Assembly: GCA_035942915.1 (NCBI GenBank)
Contig: DASZCR010000236.1
Location: 1 to 21,235 of the forward strand
DNA from: DASZCR01 sp035942915
Lineage (GTDB): Bacteria; Acidobacteriota; Blastocatellia; Pyrinomonadales; Pyrinomonadaceae
Direction of reading: 5' to 3'
Length of the DNA stretch: 21,235 bases
The notes under the pieces were generated by a model that had not been told where the DNA came from, made no database searches, and saw nothing but the letters and a program-made list of their open reading frames with translations. How positions within the stretch are numbered: position 1 is the stretch's first letter; each line of letters opens with the position of its first letter. Below, in pieces: positions 1 to 6,688 of this stretch. Position numbers and translations under genes: made by a program.

Positions 1-723
1 GTCGTCAACGCGGCCGGTTACGTGAGAGTTGATGATGCGGAGCGCGAGCCTGAGAAGTGCCTGCGCGAGAACGTCGAAGGGCCGGGCGTGCTGGCCGACG
101 CCTGCGCGCGGGCGGGCATCCCGCTCGTCGCCTTCTCTTCAGACCTCGTCTTCGACGGTGCAGGCCGCTCGACGCCTTACGTCGAGAGCGATGCGCCGTC
201 GCCGCTTAACGTCTACGGTCGCAGCAAGGCGGAGATGGAGGCGCGCGTTCTCGCCAGTCATCCGTCGGCGCTCGTCATACGTTGCAGCGCCTTCTTCGGC
301 CCTTGGGACGAATACAACTTCATCACCATCGCCCTGCGCGAACTCTCTGCCGGGCGCGATTTCGTCGCCGCCGGGGATGCTTACGTCTCGCCGACCTACG
401 TGCCAGACCTCGTCAACGAAAGTCTCAACCTGTTGATAGACGGCGAGCGCGGCCTGTGGCATCTGGCGAATCCGGGCGCGTTGACGTGGGCAGAGTTGGC
501 GCGGACGGCCGCCGCCATCGCAGGACTCGACGAAAGCGGCGTCATCGCGCGACCGACGAGCGCGCTCAAACTCTCTGCCGCGCGCCCCTCCTACAGCGTT
601 CTGGGGAGCGAGCGCGCCGTGCTGCTGCCGCCGCTCGCAGATGCGCTCGCGCGTTACATGGACGAGCGCGGGCGCGAGTTCAGTCCCCGCCGCCGCGCCG
701 AGAAGCGTTCGAGCGCAAGCTGA
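1..723 (+). CDS. RmlD-like sugar-nucleotide reductase / SDR family protein (5' partial)
   Basis: The reading frame is open from base 1 and begins with VVNAAGYVRVDDAE, the stretch that follows the NAD(P)-binding strands in dTDP-4-dehydrorhamnose reductase (RmlD) proteins. About 60 residues, including the GxxGxxG nucleotide-binding loop, are therefore missing beyond the window edge; the GTG at 22 is not the true start. The SDR catalytic YxxxK is visible as YGRSK, followed by a conserved segment (VIRCSAFFGP) and the late RPSYSVLGSER motif typical of RmlD C-termini. The family reduces 4-keto-sugar nucleotides, usually for rhamnose or related deoxysugars in envelope glycans. No other rhamnose gene is visible, so the exact substrate is open. 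The last 15 or so residues are basic and low in complexity. The gene is followed directly by an intrinsic terminator. Confidence 0.85.
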   Translation, partial: VVNAAGYVRVDDAEREPEKCLRENVEGPGVLADACARAGIPLVAFSSDLVFDGAGRSTPYVESDAPSPLNVYGRSKAEMEARVLASHPSALVIRCSAFFGPWDEYNFITIALRELSAGRDFVAAGDAYVSPTYVPDLVNESLNLLIDGERGLWHLANPGALTWAELARTAAAIAGLDESGVIARPTSALKLSAARPSYSVLGSERAVLLPPLADALARYMDERGREFSPRRRAEKRSSAS

Positions 724-748
724 GGCGGAGCCAAAAGTTAACAGGCAC

Positions 749-795
749 AGGGCAAGAGTTGAGAGGGCGCGTCCTTCTCGACTCTTGCCCTTTTT
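749..795 (+). terminator. Strong rho-independent terminator after the RmlD-like gene
   Basis: Arms 749-767 and 773-791 pair over 19 positions (two G-U pairs, no mismatch) around a five-base loop. Five T residues (791-795) follow at once. It lies 26 bases after the stop codon at 723 and should end transcription of that gene. Read directly from the sequence. Confidence 0.9.
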
Positions 796-858
796 CCTTC
801 TTCAGACGGCACGGTTTTTGTCTGTTAAGGGTGGAATGCGATTGAGACGAGCCGTTTT

Positions 859-880
859 CGGACAGGCCGGGGTCTGTCCG
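859..880. other. Small palindrome upstream of the SRPBCC gene
   Basis: CGGACAG at 859-865 and CTGTCCG at 874-880 form a perfect 7-bp inverted repeat with an 8-base spacer. It sits 50-70 bases before the ATG at 930, a place where a leader hairpin or protein-binding operator could act. There is no T tract, so it is not an intrinsic terminator. I could not assign a convincing promoter next to it. The role is unknown and a repeat of this length could be chance in GC-rich DNA. Confidence 0.3.
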
Positions 881-929
881 TCGGGGCTATGTGTTCGGAA
901 ACCGTCTTTCGATTGAGGAGATACAGAAG

Positions 930-1733
930 ATGTCATCAAGGGAAGAGGCGCTGACGGCGCTTGGAGAGCAGTCGGAATCTATCTTTGGTAAGTTCGTCGA
1001 GCAGCAGAAGAACGTTAACGTCGGGCAGTACGAACGTTGGGGGTCAGCCCTCGCGGGCGGCGCGCTGGCGCTCTACGGCCTGACGCGCGGCACCTACGGC
1101 GGCGTCGCGCTGGCCTTATTAGGCGGCGCGCTCGTCTACAGGGGCGCGAGCGGCCACTGCGACCTGTATCAGGCGATGGGCTACAACACTGCGGGCGACG
1201 CGGAGGCGGGCGCGAACCCGAACGTGAGCGTCCCGGCAGGACGCGGAATCAAGGTGGAAAAGAGCGTCACCGTCAACCGTTCGCCGGAGGAACTCTACAC
1301 CTTCTGGCGCAACTTCGAGAACCTGCCGCGCTTCATGACGCACCTCGAATCCGTGCGCGTGACGGGCGCTAACCGCTCGCACTGGGTGGCGAAAGCCCCG
1401 GCCGGTTCGACCGTCGAATGGGACGCCGAAATCTACAATCACAAAGATAACGAACTGATTGCGTGGCGCACGCTCGAAGGCGCAGACGTTGACAGCGCAG
1501 GCTCTGTGCGCTTCGAACCCGCACCGGGCGGACGCGGCACGGTCGTGCGCGTGACGCTCAAGTACGACCCGCCGGGCGGCGCGCTCGGCGCTTTCGTCGC
1601 GCGCCTCTTTGGCGAGAATCCTGAGCAGCAGATTGACGACGACCTGCGCCGCTTCAAGCAACTGATGGAGACGGGCGAGACGGCCACGACGACGGGGCAG
1701 CCCTCCGGGCGCAGCGCCGCTTCGGGCAAGTAA
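930..1733 (+). CDS. Membrane-anchored SRPBCC (cyclase/dehydrase-like) protein with N-terminal DUF2892-like domain
   Basis: The protein has 267 residues. Residues about 1-35 are a polar N-terminus. Two hydrophobic Gly/Ala-rich helices at about 38-52 and 56-71 are followed by GHCDLYQAMGYNT, matching the DUF2892 (YgaP-like inner membrane) pattern. Residues about 105-245 form an SRPBCC/START-type domain of the polyketide cyclase/dehydrase family, with recognisable KSVTVNRSPEELYTFWRNFENLPRFM. Such domains bind hydrophobic ligands in a deep cavity; the ligand here cannot be told. The tail is Ser/Thr/Gly rich. I chose ATG 930 because GAGGAG at 915-920 lies nine bases upstream; an in-frame GTG at 891 has no such support. 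The zinc dehydrogenase gene follows after 111 bases. I recall this fusion often lying beside such dehydrogenases, which suggests a shared but undefined task. Confidence 0.85.
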   Translation: MSSREEALTALGEQSESIFGKFVEQQKNVNVGQYERWGSALAGGALALYGLTRGTYGGVALALLGGALVYRGASGHCDLYQAMGYNTAGDAEAGANPNVSVPAGRGIKVEKSVTVNRSPEELYTFWRNFENLPRFMTHLESVRVTGANRSHWVAKAPAGSTVEWDAEIYNHKDNELIAWRTLEGADVDSAGSVRFEPAPGGRGTVVRVTLKYDPPGGALGAFVARLFGENPEQQIDDDLRRFKQLMETGETATTTGQPSGRSAASGK

Positions 1734-1755
1734 GCGACCTTTCACAAACGACATT

Positions 1756-1819
1756 GACGCAACCATGAACGACGGACGAGAGTTGAGCGACTCTTTCATT
1801 CGTCGTTCGTGGTTGCGTC
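1756..1819. repeat. Long near-perfect inverted repeat (nested hairpin) between SRPBCC and dehydrogenase genes
   Basis: Arms 1756-1774 and 1801-1819 pair over 19 positions with a single G-U pair. Inside the 26-base interval a second 5-bp stem (AGAGT 1779-1783, ACTCT 1790-1794) closes a six-base loop, so the element folds as two stacked stems. There is no T run after it and it ends 25 bases before the dehydrogenase ATG. It could be a transcript-stabilising or attenuating hairpin, a weak terminator, or a repeated extragenic palindrome. Its inner core (AGAGTTGAG ... GACTCT) resembles the core of the terminator at 749-791. Confidence 0.7.
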
Positions 1820-1844
1820 GCTTGTGCGAGACAAGGATGACGAT

Positions 1845-3011
1845 ATGAAAGCTGTCTGCTGGTACGGCGTGACCGACGTGCGGGTCGAGCAAGTGCCCGA
1901 CCCGAAGATACTGAACCCGCGCGACGCGATAGTTAAAGTCACCACGACGGCCATCTGCGGCTCCGACCTGCATCTCTACGACGGTTACATCCCGGCGATG
2001 CAGAAGGGCGACATCCTCGGCCACGAGTTTATGGGCGAAGTGGTCGAAGTCGGCGACGCCGTCAAGAATTTGCAGGTTGGCGACCGCGTCGTCGTGCCTT
2101 TCCCCATCTCGTGCGGCAACTGCTTCTTCTGCCAGAAAGGGCTTTGGGCGGCCTGCGACAACTCGAACCCGAAGGCGTGGATGCAGGAGAAGGTCTACGG
2201 CTTTTCGAGCGCGGGCATCTTCGGCTATTCGCACATGATGGGCGGCTACGCGGGCGGTCAGGCCGAGTACGTGCGCGTGCCCTTCGCCGATGTCGGCCCC
2301 GTCAAGATTCCCGACGGGTTGGACGACGAGCAGGTCTTGTTCCTCGGCGACATCCTGCCCACCGGCTACATGGCCGCCGAAAACTGCAACATCGAACCGG
2401 GCGACACGGTTGCCGTCTGGGGCTGCGGGCCGGTCGGACTCTTTGCCATCAAGAGCGCCTTCCTGCTCGGCGCAGAGCGCGTCGTCGCCATCGACCGCTT
2501 CCCCGAACGACTCCGCCTCGCCACCGAAGCCGGAGCCATTCCGCTCGACTACAGCGAGACGGATGTCTTCGACGCGCTGCGCGAGATGACCGGAGGCATC
2601 GGCCCCGACTCCTGCATTGACGCCGTCGGCCTCGAAGCGCACGGCACATCGTTCGACGCCATCTACGACCGCGTCAAGGCCGCGCTGTTTCTGACGACCG
2701 ACCGCACGAACGCCTTGCGCGGCGCGATTATGGCCTGCCGCAAGGGCGGGACGGTCTCCGTGCCCGGCGTCTATGGCGGCTTCCCTGACAAGTTTCCCTT
2801 CGGCCCGGCCTTCAACAAAGGGCTGACGTTCAAGATGGGGCAGACGCACGTGCACCGCTACCTGCGACCTCTACTCGAAAGAATCCGCAACGGCGAGATT
2901 GACCCTTCGTTTATCATCACGCACCGCGTCCCGCTCGACGAAGCGCCCTCGGCCTATGAAACCTTCAAGCACAAACAGGACAACTGCATCAAGGTCGTGA
3001 TGAAGCCCTAG
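1845..3011 (+). CDS. Zinc-dependent alcohol dehydrogenase, formaldehyde-dehydrogenase-like (MDR family)
   Basis: At 388 residues this is a full-length medium-chain dehydrogenase. Catalytic zinc ligands are readable as C38 (AICGSD) and H60-E61 (GHEFMG). The structural-zinc cysteines C90, C93, C96 and C104 are all present. The NAD(P)-binding loop is GCGPVG at 193-198, followed by AERVVAID with the acidic residue that favours NAD. The long insert near 109-135 and the PSAYETFKHKQDNCIKVVMKP-like end resemble the glutathione-independent formaldehyde dehydrogenase branch. It probably oxidises a small alcohol or aldehyde in the cytosol; the substrate is not readable. Start ATG 1845 is preceded by AAGGA at 1833-1837; an in-frame GTG at 1809 falls inside the upstream hairpin and is less likely. 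A 16-bp hairpin follows the gene. Confidence 0.93.
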   Translation: MKAVCWYGVTDVRVEQVPDPKILNPRDAIVKVTTTAICGSDLHLYDGYIPAMQKGDILGHEFMGEVVEVGDAVKNLQVGDRVVVPFPISCGNCFFCQKGLWAACDNSNPKAWMQEKVYGFSSAGIFGYSHMMGGYAGGQAEYVRVPFADVGPVKIPDGLDDEQVLFLGDILPTGYMAAENCNIEPGDTVAVWGCGPVGLFAIKSAFLLGAERVVAIDRFPERLRLATEAGAIPLDYSETDVFDALREMTGGIGPDSCIDAVGLEAHGTSFDAIYDRVKAALFLTTDRTNALRGAIMACRKGGTVSVPGVYGGFPDKFPFGPAFNKGLTFKMGQTHVHRYLRPLLERIRNGEIDPSFIITHRVPLDEAPSAYETFKHKQDNCIKVVMKP

Positions 3012-3049
3012 CCTGCGGCCAGCCATCACCGACACGAAGCGCACACACA

Positions 3050-3094
3050 GACGCCGCGCGCCGTCTGAATCATCTGAGGACGGCGCGCGGCGTC
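3050..3094. terminator. Perfect 16-bp GC-rich hairpin after the dehydrogenase gene
   Basis: Arms 3050-3065 and 3079-3094 are perfect inverted repeats of 16 bases, almost all G and C, with a 13-base loop. The position, 39 bases after the stop codon and before the next gene's promoter-like boxes, suggests a transcription end or mRNA 3' stabiliser. Only short T groups follow (CTTCGCGTTTGCG), so it is not a classical intrinsic terminator. Confidence 0.6.
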
Positions 3095-3102
3095 CTTCGC
3101 GT

Positions 3103-3132
3103 TTGCGACGCCTGCGCGAAATCATTTATAGA
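3103..3132 (+). promoter_or_regulatory. Candidate sigma-70 promoter of the small membrane protein gene
   Basis: TTGCGA at 3103-3108 and TATAGA at 3127-3132 are separated by 18 bases in a locally AT-rich patch just after the GC-rich hairpin. The predicted transcript start near 3139 gives a leader of about 45 bases carrying AGGAGG at 3168-3173. Visual match only. Confidence 0.4.
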
Positions 3133-3183
3133 ATTTGCCGCCGTGAGCATTAACATACCCGGCGAACAGGAGGACGGTCTTGA

Positions 3184-3609
3184 ATGGAACTGAGGGAACT
3201 CATCGGACTCTACTTCGAGCGGTCGAACGCGACGCAGACATACTGGAACTTTTATATCACGATTATTCTGGCGCTCGTCGCCTTCTTCGGCAGCGCGAAG
3301 CCGTCTCCGAAGATAAAGTATCTCGCCGGTATCCTGACGTTAGCGTTCATCTTGTTCGCCGTCGTCAACCATAACGCTTTGAATGAGGTGACGCGCCAGC
3401 GCATCGCCGCCAAAGCTCTGATTGAAGAGGCCGCCAAACGTCCCGCCACCTCCGCGCAGGCTCTCTCGAACGAAGCTGTCTTCTCCGCGCTCAAGGATGA
3501 TTTGAATCCGCCGACTGAAGGACAGTTGATGTTCGTGCATCTGCTCGGAGATGTCTTCGCCATCGCGGGCATCTGGTGGCTGACGCTCAGCAAAAGCAAA
3601 GAAGCCTGA
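3184..3609 (+). CDS. Small three-helix membrane protein of unknown function
   Basis: This 141-residue protein is not one I can place in a named family. A short amphipathic N-terminus is followed by hydrophobic segments at about 21-37, 45-61 and 116-134. Between helices two and three lies a soluble Ala/Glu/Lys-rich helical stretch (about 63-112) that includes an NHNALN motif at the membrane edge. A short basic tail ends the protein. A hydrophobic first half plus a charged middle suggests an inner-membrane protein with one soluble face. The start ATG 3184 has a perfect AGGAGG at 3168-3173, spaced ten bases. It has its own candidate promoter and seems to be a single gene. Confidence 0.75.
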   Translation: MELRELIGLYFERSNATQTYWNFYITIILALVAFFGSAKPSPKIKYLAGILTLAFILFAVVNHNALNEVTRQRIAAKALIEEAAKRPATSAQALSNEAVFSALKDDLNPPTEGQLMFVHLLGDVFAIAGIWWLTLSKSKEA

Positions 3610-3729
3610 GGATTTCAGATGACGCTACAGCCGAACTCAAGAAAAACGGCACGAATTCGTCAACTAATCCCAACCCGTCACCGCCAACCTGCCCGTGCGA
3701 CAAAATTCTGACGGTCGAAAGGAGAGACG

Positions 3730-3924
3730 ATGACGGACGAGAACCGACAGCAGGGCGAGACACAGGGACAGAGCAGCAGCAGCAGCGGCGGCGGCAGTTC
3801 TTCGACCGGCGGCACGGGCGCAGGAGGACAGTCGGGCGACCCCGGCCGCACGCCCGGTCAGGCCGAAGGCGACGAGCAGACCGTAGATGAGAGCCTCGAA
3901 CAGAAAGAGGCGGGCCGTAGCTAG
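3730..3924 (+). CDS. Small Ser/Gly/Gln-rich low-complexity protein
   Basis: The product is 64 residues with no hydrophobic segment and no fold that I recognise. The N-terminal third is polar and Gln-rich, residues about 15-35 are runs of serine and glycine (five Ser from repeated AGC codons, then Gly and Ser), and the C-terminal third is acidic with Glu, Asp and Gln. It should be intrinsically disordered. AAAGGAGA ending about six bases before ATG 3730 is a good ribosome-binding site, which is the main evidence that it is a real gene. Its stop codon (3922-3924) abuts the stop codon of the convergent gene. Function unknown. Confidence 0.6.
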   Translation: MTDENRQQGETQGQSSSSSGGGSSSTGGTGAGGQSGDPGRTPGQAEGDEQTVDESLEQKEAGRS

Positions 3925-4284
3925 TCAACGCAGTCCGAGCATGGAGGCGACCGAGCGGTCGAAGACCTGACCGCCTTCGTCAGACCAGCGTCGATAGGCG
4001 TGCAACTCGTCTGCGTTCACGGGGCGATTGCCGAGTCGCGCGGCAGGCGTCTTCTCGAAAGCGTGTTCGGTGAGCGCGATGTGCGCGTTGCGGACGGCGA
4101 GCGCCTCGCCGCGCGCCAGCGCCGCTTCGGCCGCCTCGACCTCCGGGTAGAAATCCTCGTAGACGAGGATGTGCCAGACCGCTTCGCCTTCCGCCGACGC
4201 GTCGATGGCGAGCACGCGCATCAGCCCGAATCCGCTCTCAAGTTGGAAGACCAAATCGTCGCCCGGCGCGAAAGGTAAAGCCAT
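3925..4284 (-). CDS. Conserved-looking hypothetical protein, 119 residues
   Basis: I do not recognise the family. The protein is soluble and acidic, with a beta-rich opening (PGDDLVFQLESGFGLMRVLAID) that reads like a small barrel or SH3-like fold, then an alpha-helical stretch (about 48-90) and a C-terminal segment with RRWSDEGGQVFDRS. No signal peptide or membrane segment is seen. The ATG at 4284 has only a weak GGTGG-type Shine-Dalgarno sequence upstream. It is convergent with the Ser/Gly-rich gene, stop codon against stop codon, and divergent from the J-domain gene. Its GC-rich third-position pattern and sensible amino-acid composition support real coding over the opposite frame. Confidence 0.65.
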   Translation of the reverse strand: MALPFAPGDDLVFQLESGFGLMRVLAIDASAEGEAVWHILVYEDFYPEVEAAEAALARGEALAVRNAHIALTEHAFEKTPAARLGNRPVNADELHAYRRWSDEGGQVFDRSVASMLGLR

Positions 4285-4433
4285 CGACGTTCACCACCCG
4301 CCTCAATCTATTCTCTGACAGCCAGTTTCGCACGAGAGCTTAACATAGAGCCGCGACAACTTTCGCTCAATGTTCGACCGGCGAGGTGGTGGACGCGCGG
4401 CCGCGATTGCGTTTAGTATCTTTCTCCTGAGAG

Positions 4434-5012
4434 ATGAAGCCGCCGGAGACTCAGCACGACCACTACACGACGCTCGGCGCGCGCCGCGATGCCACGCGCG
4501 AAGAGATTGAGCGGCTCTACAAACGGCTCGCCGTGCGTCTGCATCCAGACCGGGGCGGCGACGAAGAGCAGATGAAGTCTCTCAACGAGGCTTACCGCGT
4601 GCTCGGCAACGCCGCCGAGCGAGAGGCTTACGACGCGCAGCGCGACAGCCTCGCGCACGCGCGCGGCGACGAGGATGATGAGGAGCCGCTTCCTCGACGC
4701 TCTGCGGCGGCGCAGGCCGACGCGCTCGGCGGGCGCGTGGCAGGCGCGCTGCTGTGCCTGTTCATCGGTCTCGCGCTCGTCTTCCTCGTCAGATTTCAGT
4801 ATGTCGTTTTCCTCTGGCCGCTGGCGCTTCTCGGCGCGGGGATTGTCTTCTTCGGCGTGTTGATGGCGCACGGCGCTCTGCGTTTTGCGCGCGACGGCGC
4901 GGCGACGGCCGTGTGGCGTGCGCGCCCGTCGGTCTGGGCGCAGGAGGCGGCCTTCTGGTTCGGCGTCTGCGGCGGCGTCTACGGCGTCTATCTGCTTCTG
5001 CGCGCGGTCTGA
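4434..5012 (+). CDS. J-domain protein with C-terminal membrane helices
   Basis: The first 70 residues form a complete J domain: HYTTLGARRDATREEIERLY, the diagnostic HPD at 37-39 in a LHPDRGG context, and the helix-III pattern LNEAYRVLGNAAEREAYD. A charged linker follows (79-90), then hydrophobic segments at about 102-119, 124-144 and 171-189. There are no Gly/Phe-rich, zinc-finger or C-terminal substrate-binding domains, so this is a class-C (type III) co-chaperone that would recruit and stimulate DnaK at the inner membrane. The client is unknown. The total of 192 residues leaves no room for a substrate-binding module. The start at ATG 4434 has only a weak Shine-Dalgarno match. The VOC gene follows 14 bases downstream, so the two may be cotranscribed. 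Confidence 0.88.
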   Translation: MKPPETQHDHYTTLGARRDATREEIERLYKRLAVRLHPDRGGDEEQMKSLNEAYRVLGNAAEREAYDAQRDSLAHARGDEDDEEPLPRRSAAAQADALGGRVAGALLCLFIGLALVFLVRFQYVVFLWPLALLGAGIVFFGVLMAHGALRFARDGAATAVWRARPSVWAQEAAFWFGVCGGVYGVYLLLRAV

Positions 5013-5026
5013 AGGATGGAGGGCGC

Positions 5027-5455
5027 ATGAGCGTCACAGGGTTAGACCTGATTTTCCTCGAAGTCAACAGCCTCGAAGAGTCGCTCGACTTTTACCGCGA
5101 GCGGCTCGGCTTCGAGTTGGTCTCTGTGACGCCGGACACGGAGCCGCCGCTGGCGACGCTGCGCGCCGGGCGCTTGAGAGTGATGCTGGCACAGGTGCCT
5201 GTGACGATGGTCAGACGCGGGCGCGGCGTCCACCTGTTCCTGACGGTCGAGGATGTCGATTCGTTCTACGCGCGTCTGAGCGAACGTGGCGCGGAGGTCG
5301 CGCCGCCTTCGGATGAGGGCTGGGGCGGGCGCTTCATCACGCTCGAAGACCCAGACCGCTACCGCCTCTTCTTCGTCACGTGGGACGCGGCACACGACAG
5401 CAGCAGCAGCAGTAGCAGTCTGAAAGCAGACCCGACAGCGCCCGGACTCAACTGA
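5027..5455 (+). CDS. VOC-fold (glyoxalase/bleomycin-resistance-like) protein with serine-tract tail
   Basis: The 142-residue product has the VOC paired beta-alpha-beta-beta-beta pattern: LDLIFLEVNSLEESLDFYRERLGFEL, then GVHLFLTVEDVDSFYARLSERGAEV and a closing LEDPDRYRLFFV. The usual metal ligands are poorly kept: the first strand lacks His/Gln at the expected site and the late Glu of the DPxGNxxEL motif reads as Phe. A binding or resistance-type role is therefore as likely as a glyoxalase-type enzyme. After about residue 122 comes a tail with seven serines coded by an AGC/AGT run (5399-5419), probably disordered. ATG 5027 is chosen because homology begins there and GGAGG (5018-5022) and AAGGA (5012-5016) lie just upstream. 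The same frame is open further upstream, inside the J-domain gene, without meaning. Confidence 0.85.
   Translation: MSVTGLDLIFLEVNSLEESLDFYRERLGFELVSVTPDTEPPLATLRAGRLRVMLAQVPVTMVRRGRGVHLFLTVEDVDSFYARLSERGAEVAPPSDEGWGGRFITLEDPDRYRLFFVTWDAAHDSSSSSSSLKADPTAPGLN
5399..5419 (+). repeat. Serine-coding trinucleotide run (AGC/AGT x7)
   Basis: Four AGC codons followed by AGT, AGC and AGT give seven consecutive serines near the end of the VOC protein. A similar AGC run lies at 3772-3786 in the Ser/Gly-rich gene. Such runs can change length by slippage. Confidence 0.8.
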
Positions 5456-5510
5456 GCAAGTCGCTTACGTGCGACCGACCGGCGACACACGCTCTCCCCG
5501 TTCATTCTTT

Positions 5511-6542
5511 ATGCGTTACGTAGAAAACCCGCCGAACCCCTGGCTCGACACGTCTGTCGAATGGATTGGCGAGCCGCCGGAGACGAAGGTCGAGGTCTTT
5601 GAGGAGACCGAGACGCGCAGCATCATCACGCACAACAACTCGCCGGACGTGGGCTTCGACTATTCCGTCAACTGCTATCGCGGCTGCACGCACGCCTGTA
5701 GCTACTGCTTCAGCCGCCCGACGCACGAATATCTCGGCTACGGCGCAGGCACGGACTTTGAAACGAAGATTGTCGCGAAGGTGCGCGCGCCCGAACTGTT
5801 GCGCGAGGAGTTCATGCGGCGGAGTTGGCGCGGCGACATCCTGATGTTCTCGTTCACCTCCGACCCATACCTGCCGCTTGAAGCTCATTACAAACTGACG
5901 CGGCGCTGCCTCGAAGTCTGCGCCGAGTTTCGCAACCCGGTCGGCATCGTCACCAAGTCGGCGCTCGTCCGGCGAGACGCAGACCTGCTCTCGCAACTGG
6001 CAAGAGAAGCGGAGGCGGGCGTCTACTTCACCATCCCGTTCGATGATTACGAGACGGCGCGCGCCCTCGAACCCTTTGCGCCTTCGCCCGACGCGCGCTT
6101 CAAGGCGATGCGTCTGCTCGCCGACGCGGGCATCCACGTCGGCATCGGGATTGCGCCCGTCATCCCCGGCCTCAACGATTCGCACATCCCTTCGCTGCTC
6201 AAACGCGCGCAAGAGGCGGGCGCGCAGGAAGCCTTCATGGGCATCCTGCGTCTGCCCGGCAACGTCGTGCCCTACTTCGAGCAACGTCTGCGCGAGCGTC
6301 TGCCGACGAAGGCCGACCGCGTGATGGCGCGCATCCGAGAGGCGCGGCGCGGCAAACTCAATTCCAGCGAGTTCGGCGACCGCATGCGCGGTCACGGCGA
6401 ATACTGGAAGATGGTCGAACACAGCTTTCGCCTCCACTGCCGACGCCTCGGCCTCAATCGAGACGATTGCCACACCTCCTATCACGCCGCGCGCCGCGAC
6501 TCCTTCCGCCGCCCGACAGCACAGGGCGCGCTCTTCGACTAG
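5511..6542 (+). CDS. PA0069-type radical SAM protein (spore photoproduct lyase-like)
   Basis: The protein has about 343 residues. The radical SAM cluster motif CX3CX2C is present as C59, C63 and C66 in NCYRGCTHACSYCFSR, the wording typical of the PA0069/SplB-like group. Next come GTDFETKIVAK, the SFTSDPYLPLE strand, VTKSALVRRD and GIGIAPVIPGLND, all recurring in that group. The cluster would bind SAM and generate a 5'-deoxyadenosyl radical; the substrate of the PA0069 group is, to my knowledge, unknown, and true photoproduct lyase function should not be assumed. Start: ATG 5511 fits a family-like NPPNPW opening, while GTG 5469 adds 14 residues; neither has a clear Shine-Dalgarno sequence. The gene starts about 55 bases after the VOC gene and no partner gene is evident. 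Confidence 0.9.
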   Translation: MRYVENPPNPWLDTSVEWIGEPPETKVEVFEETETRSIITHNNSPDVGFDYSVNCYRGCTHACSYCFSRPTHEYLGYGAGTDFETKIVAKVRAPELLREEFMRRSWRGDILMFSFTSDPYLPLEAHYKLTRRCLEVCAEFRNPVGIVTKSALVRRDADLLSQLAREAEAGVYFTIPFDDYETARALEPFAPSPDARFKAMRLLADAGIHVGIGIAPVIPGLNDSHIPSLLKRAQEAGAQEAFMGILRLPGNVVPYFEQRLRERLPTKADRVMARIREARRGKLNSSEFGDRMRGHGEYWKMVEHSFRLHCRRLGLNRDDCHTSYHAARRDSFRRPTAQGALFD

Positions 6543-6611
6543 GCGACAACCGTCATCAGCGCCCCTCTCTCACAGAAGAGTGCGCCAAACGCCGACCCGC
6601 TCAAAAACCTG

Positions 6612-6639
6612 TTTTCACATGAAGTTTCGGACATATAAT
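6612..6639 (+). promoter_or_regulatory. Sigma-70 promoter of the CBS-domain gene
   Basis: A perfect TATAAT at 6634-6639 and TTTTCA at 6612-6617, 16 bases apart, lie in an AT-rich dip between the radical SAM and CBS genes. The predicted start near 6646 leaves about 43 bases of leader before ATG 6689. Strong -10, moderate -35. Confidence 0.6.
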
Positions 6640-6688
6640 GCTCGCGCTCTGTTGATATCGCGTCGAAGGGGGTTGAAGACGAAGCGGA

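Noticed and set aside
1119..2855. 578-codon open frame on the minus strand across the SRPBCC gene, hairpin and dehydrogenase
   Set aside because: It lies opposite two well-identified genes; the product is a repetitive Arg/Val/Ala/Asp-rich sequence without any recognisable domain, as expected for antisense frames in GC-rich DNA.
4285..4433. Divergent promoters between the 119-residue gene and the J-domain gene
   Set aside because: TAGTAT at 4414 lacks a -35 box and other candidates are equally poor, so no promoter is claimed for this 149-base gap.
5502..6485. 327-codon minus-strand frame opposite the radical SAM gene
   Set aside because: No family pattern; the plus-strand frame carries an intact CX3CX2C enzyme.
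6543..6600. Hairpin after the radical SAM gene
   Set aside because: Two 4-bp stems separated by an uneven internal loop and no T run; not distinguishable from chance.
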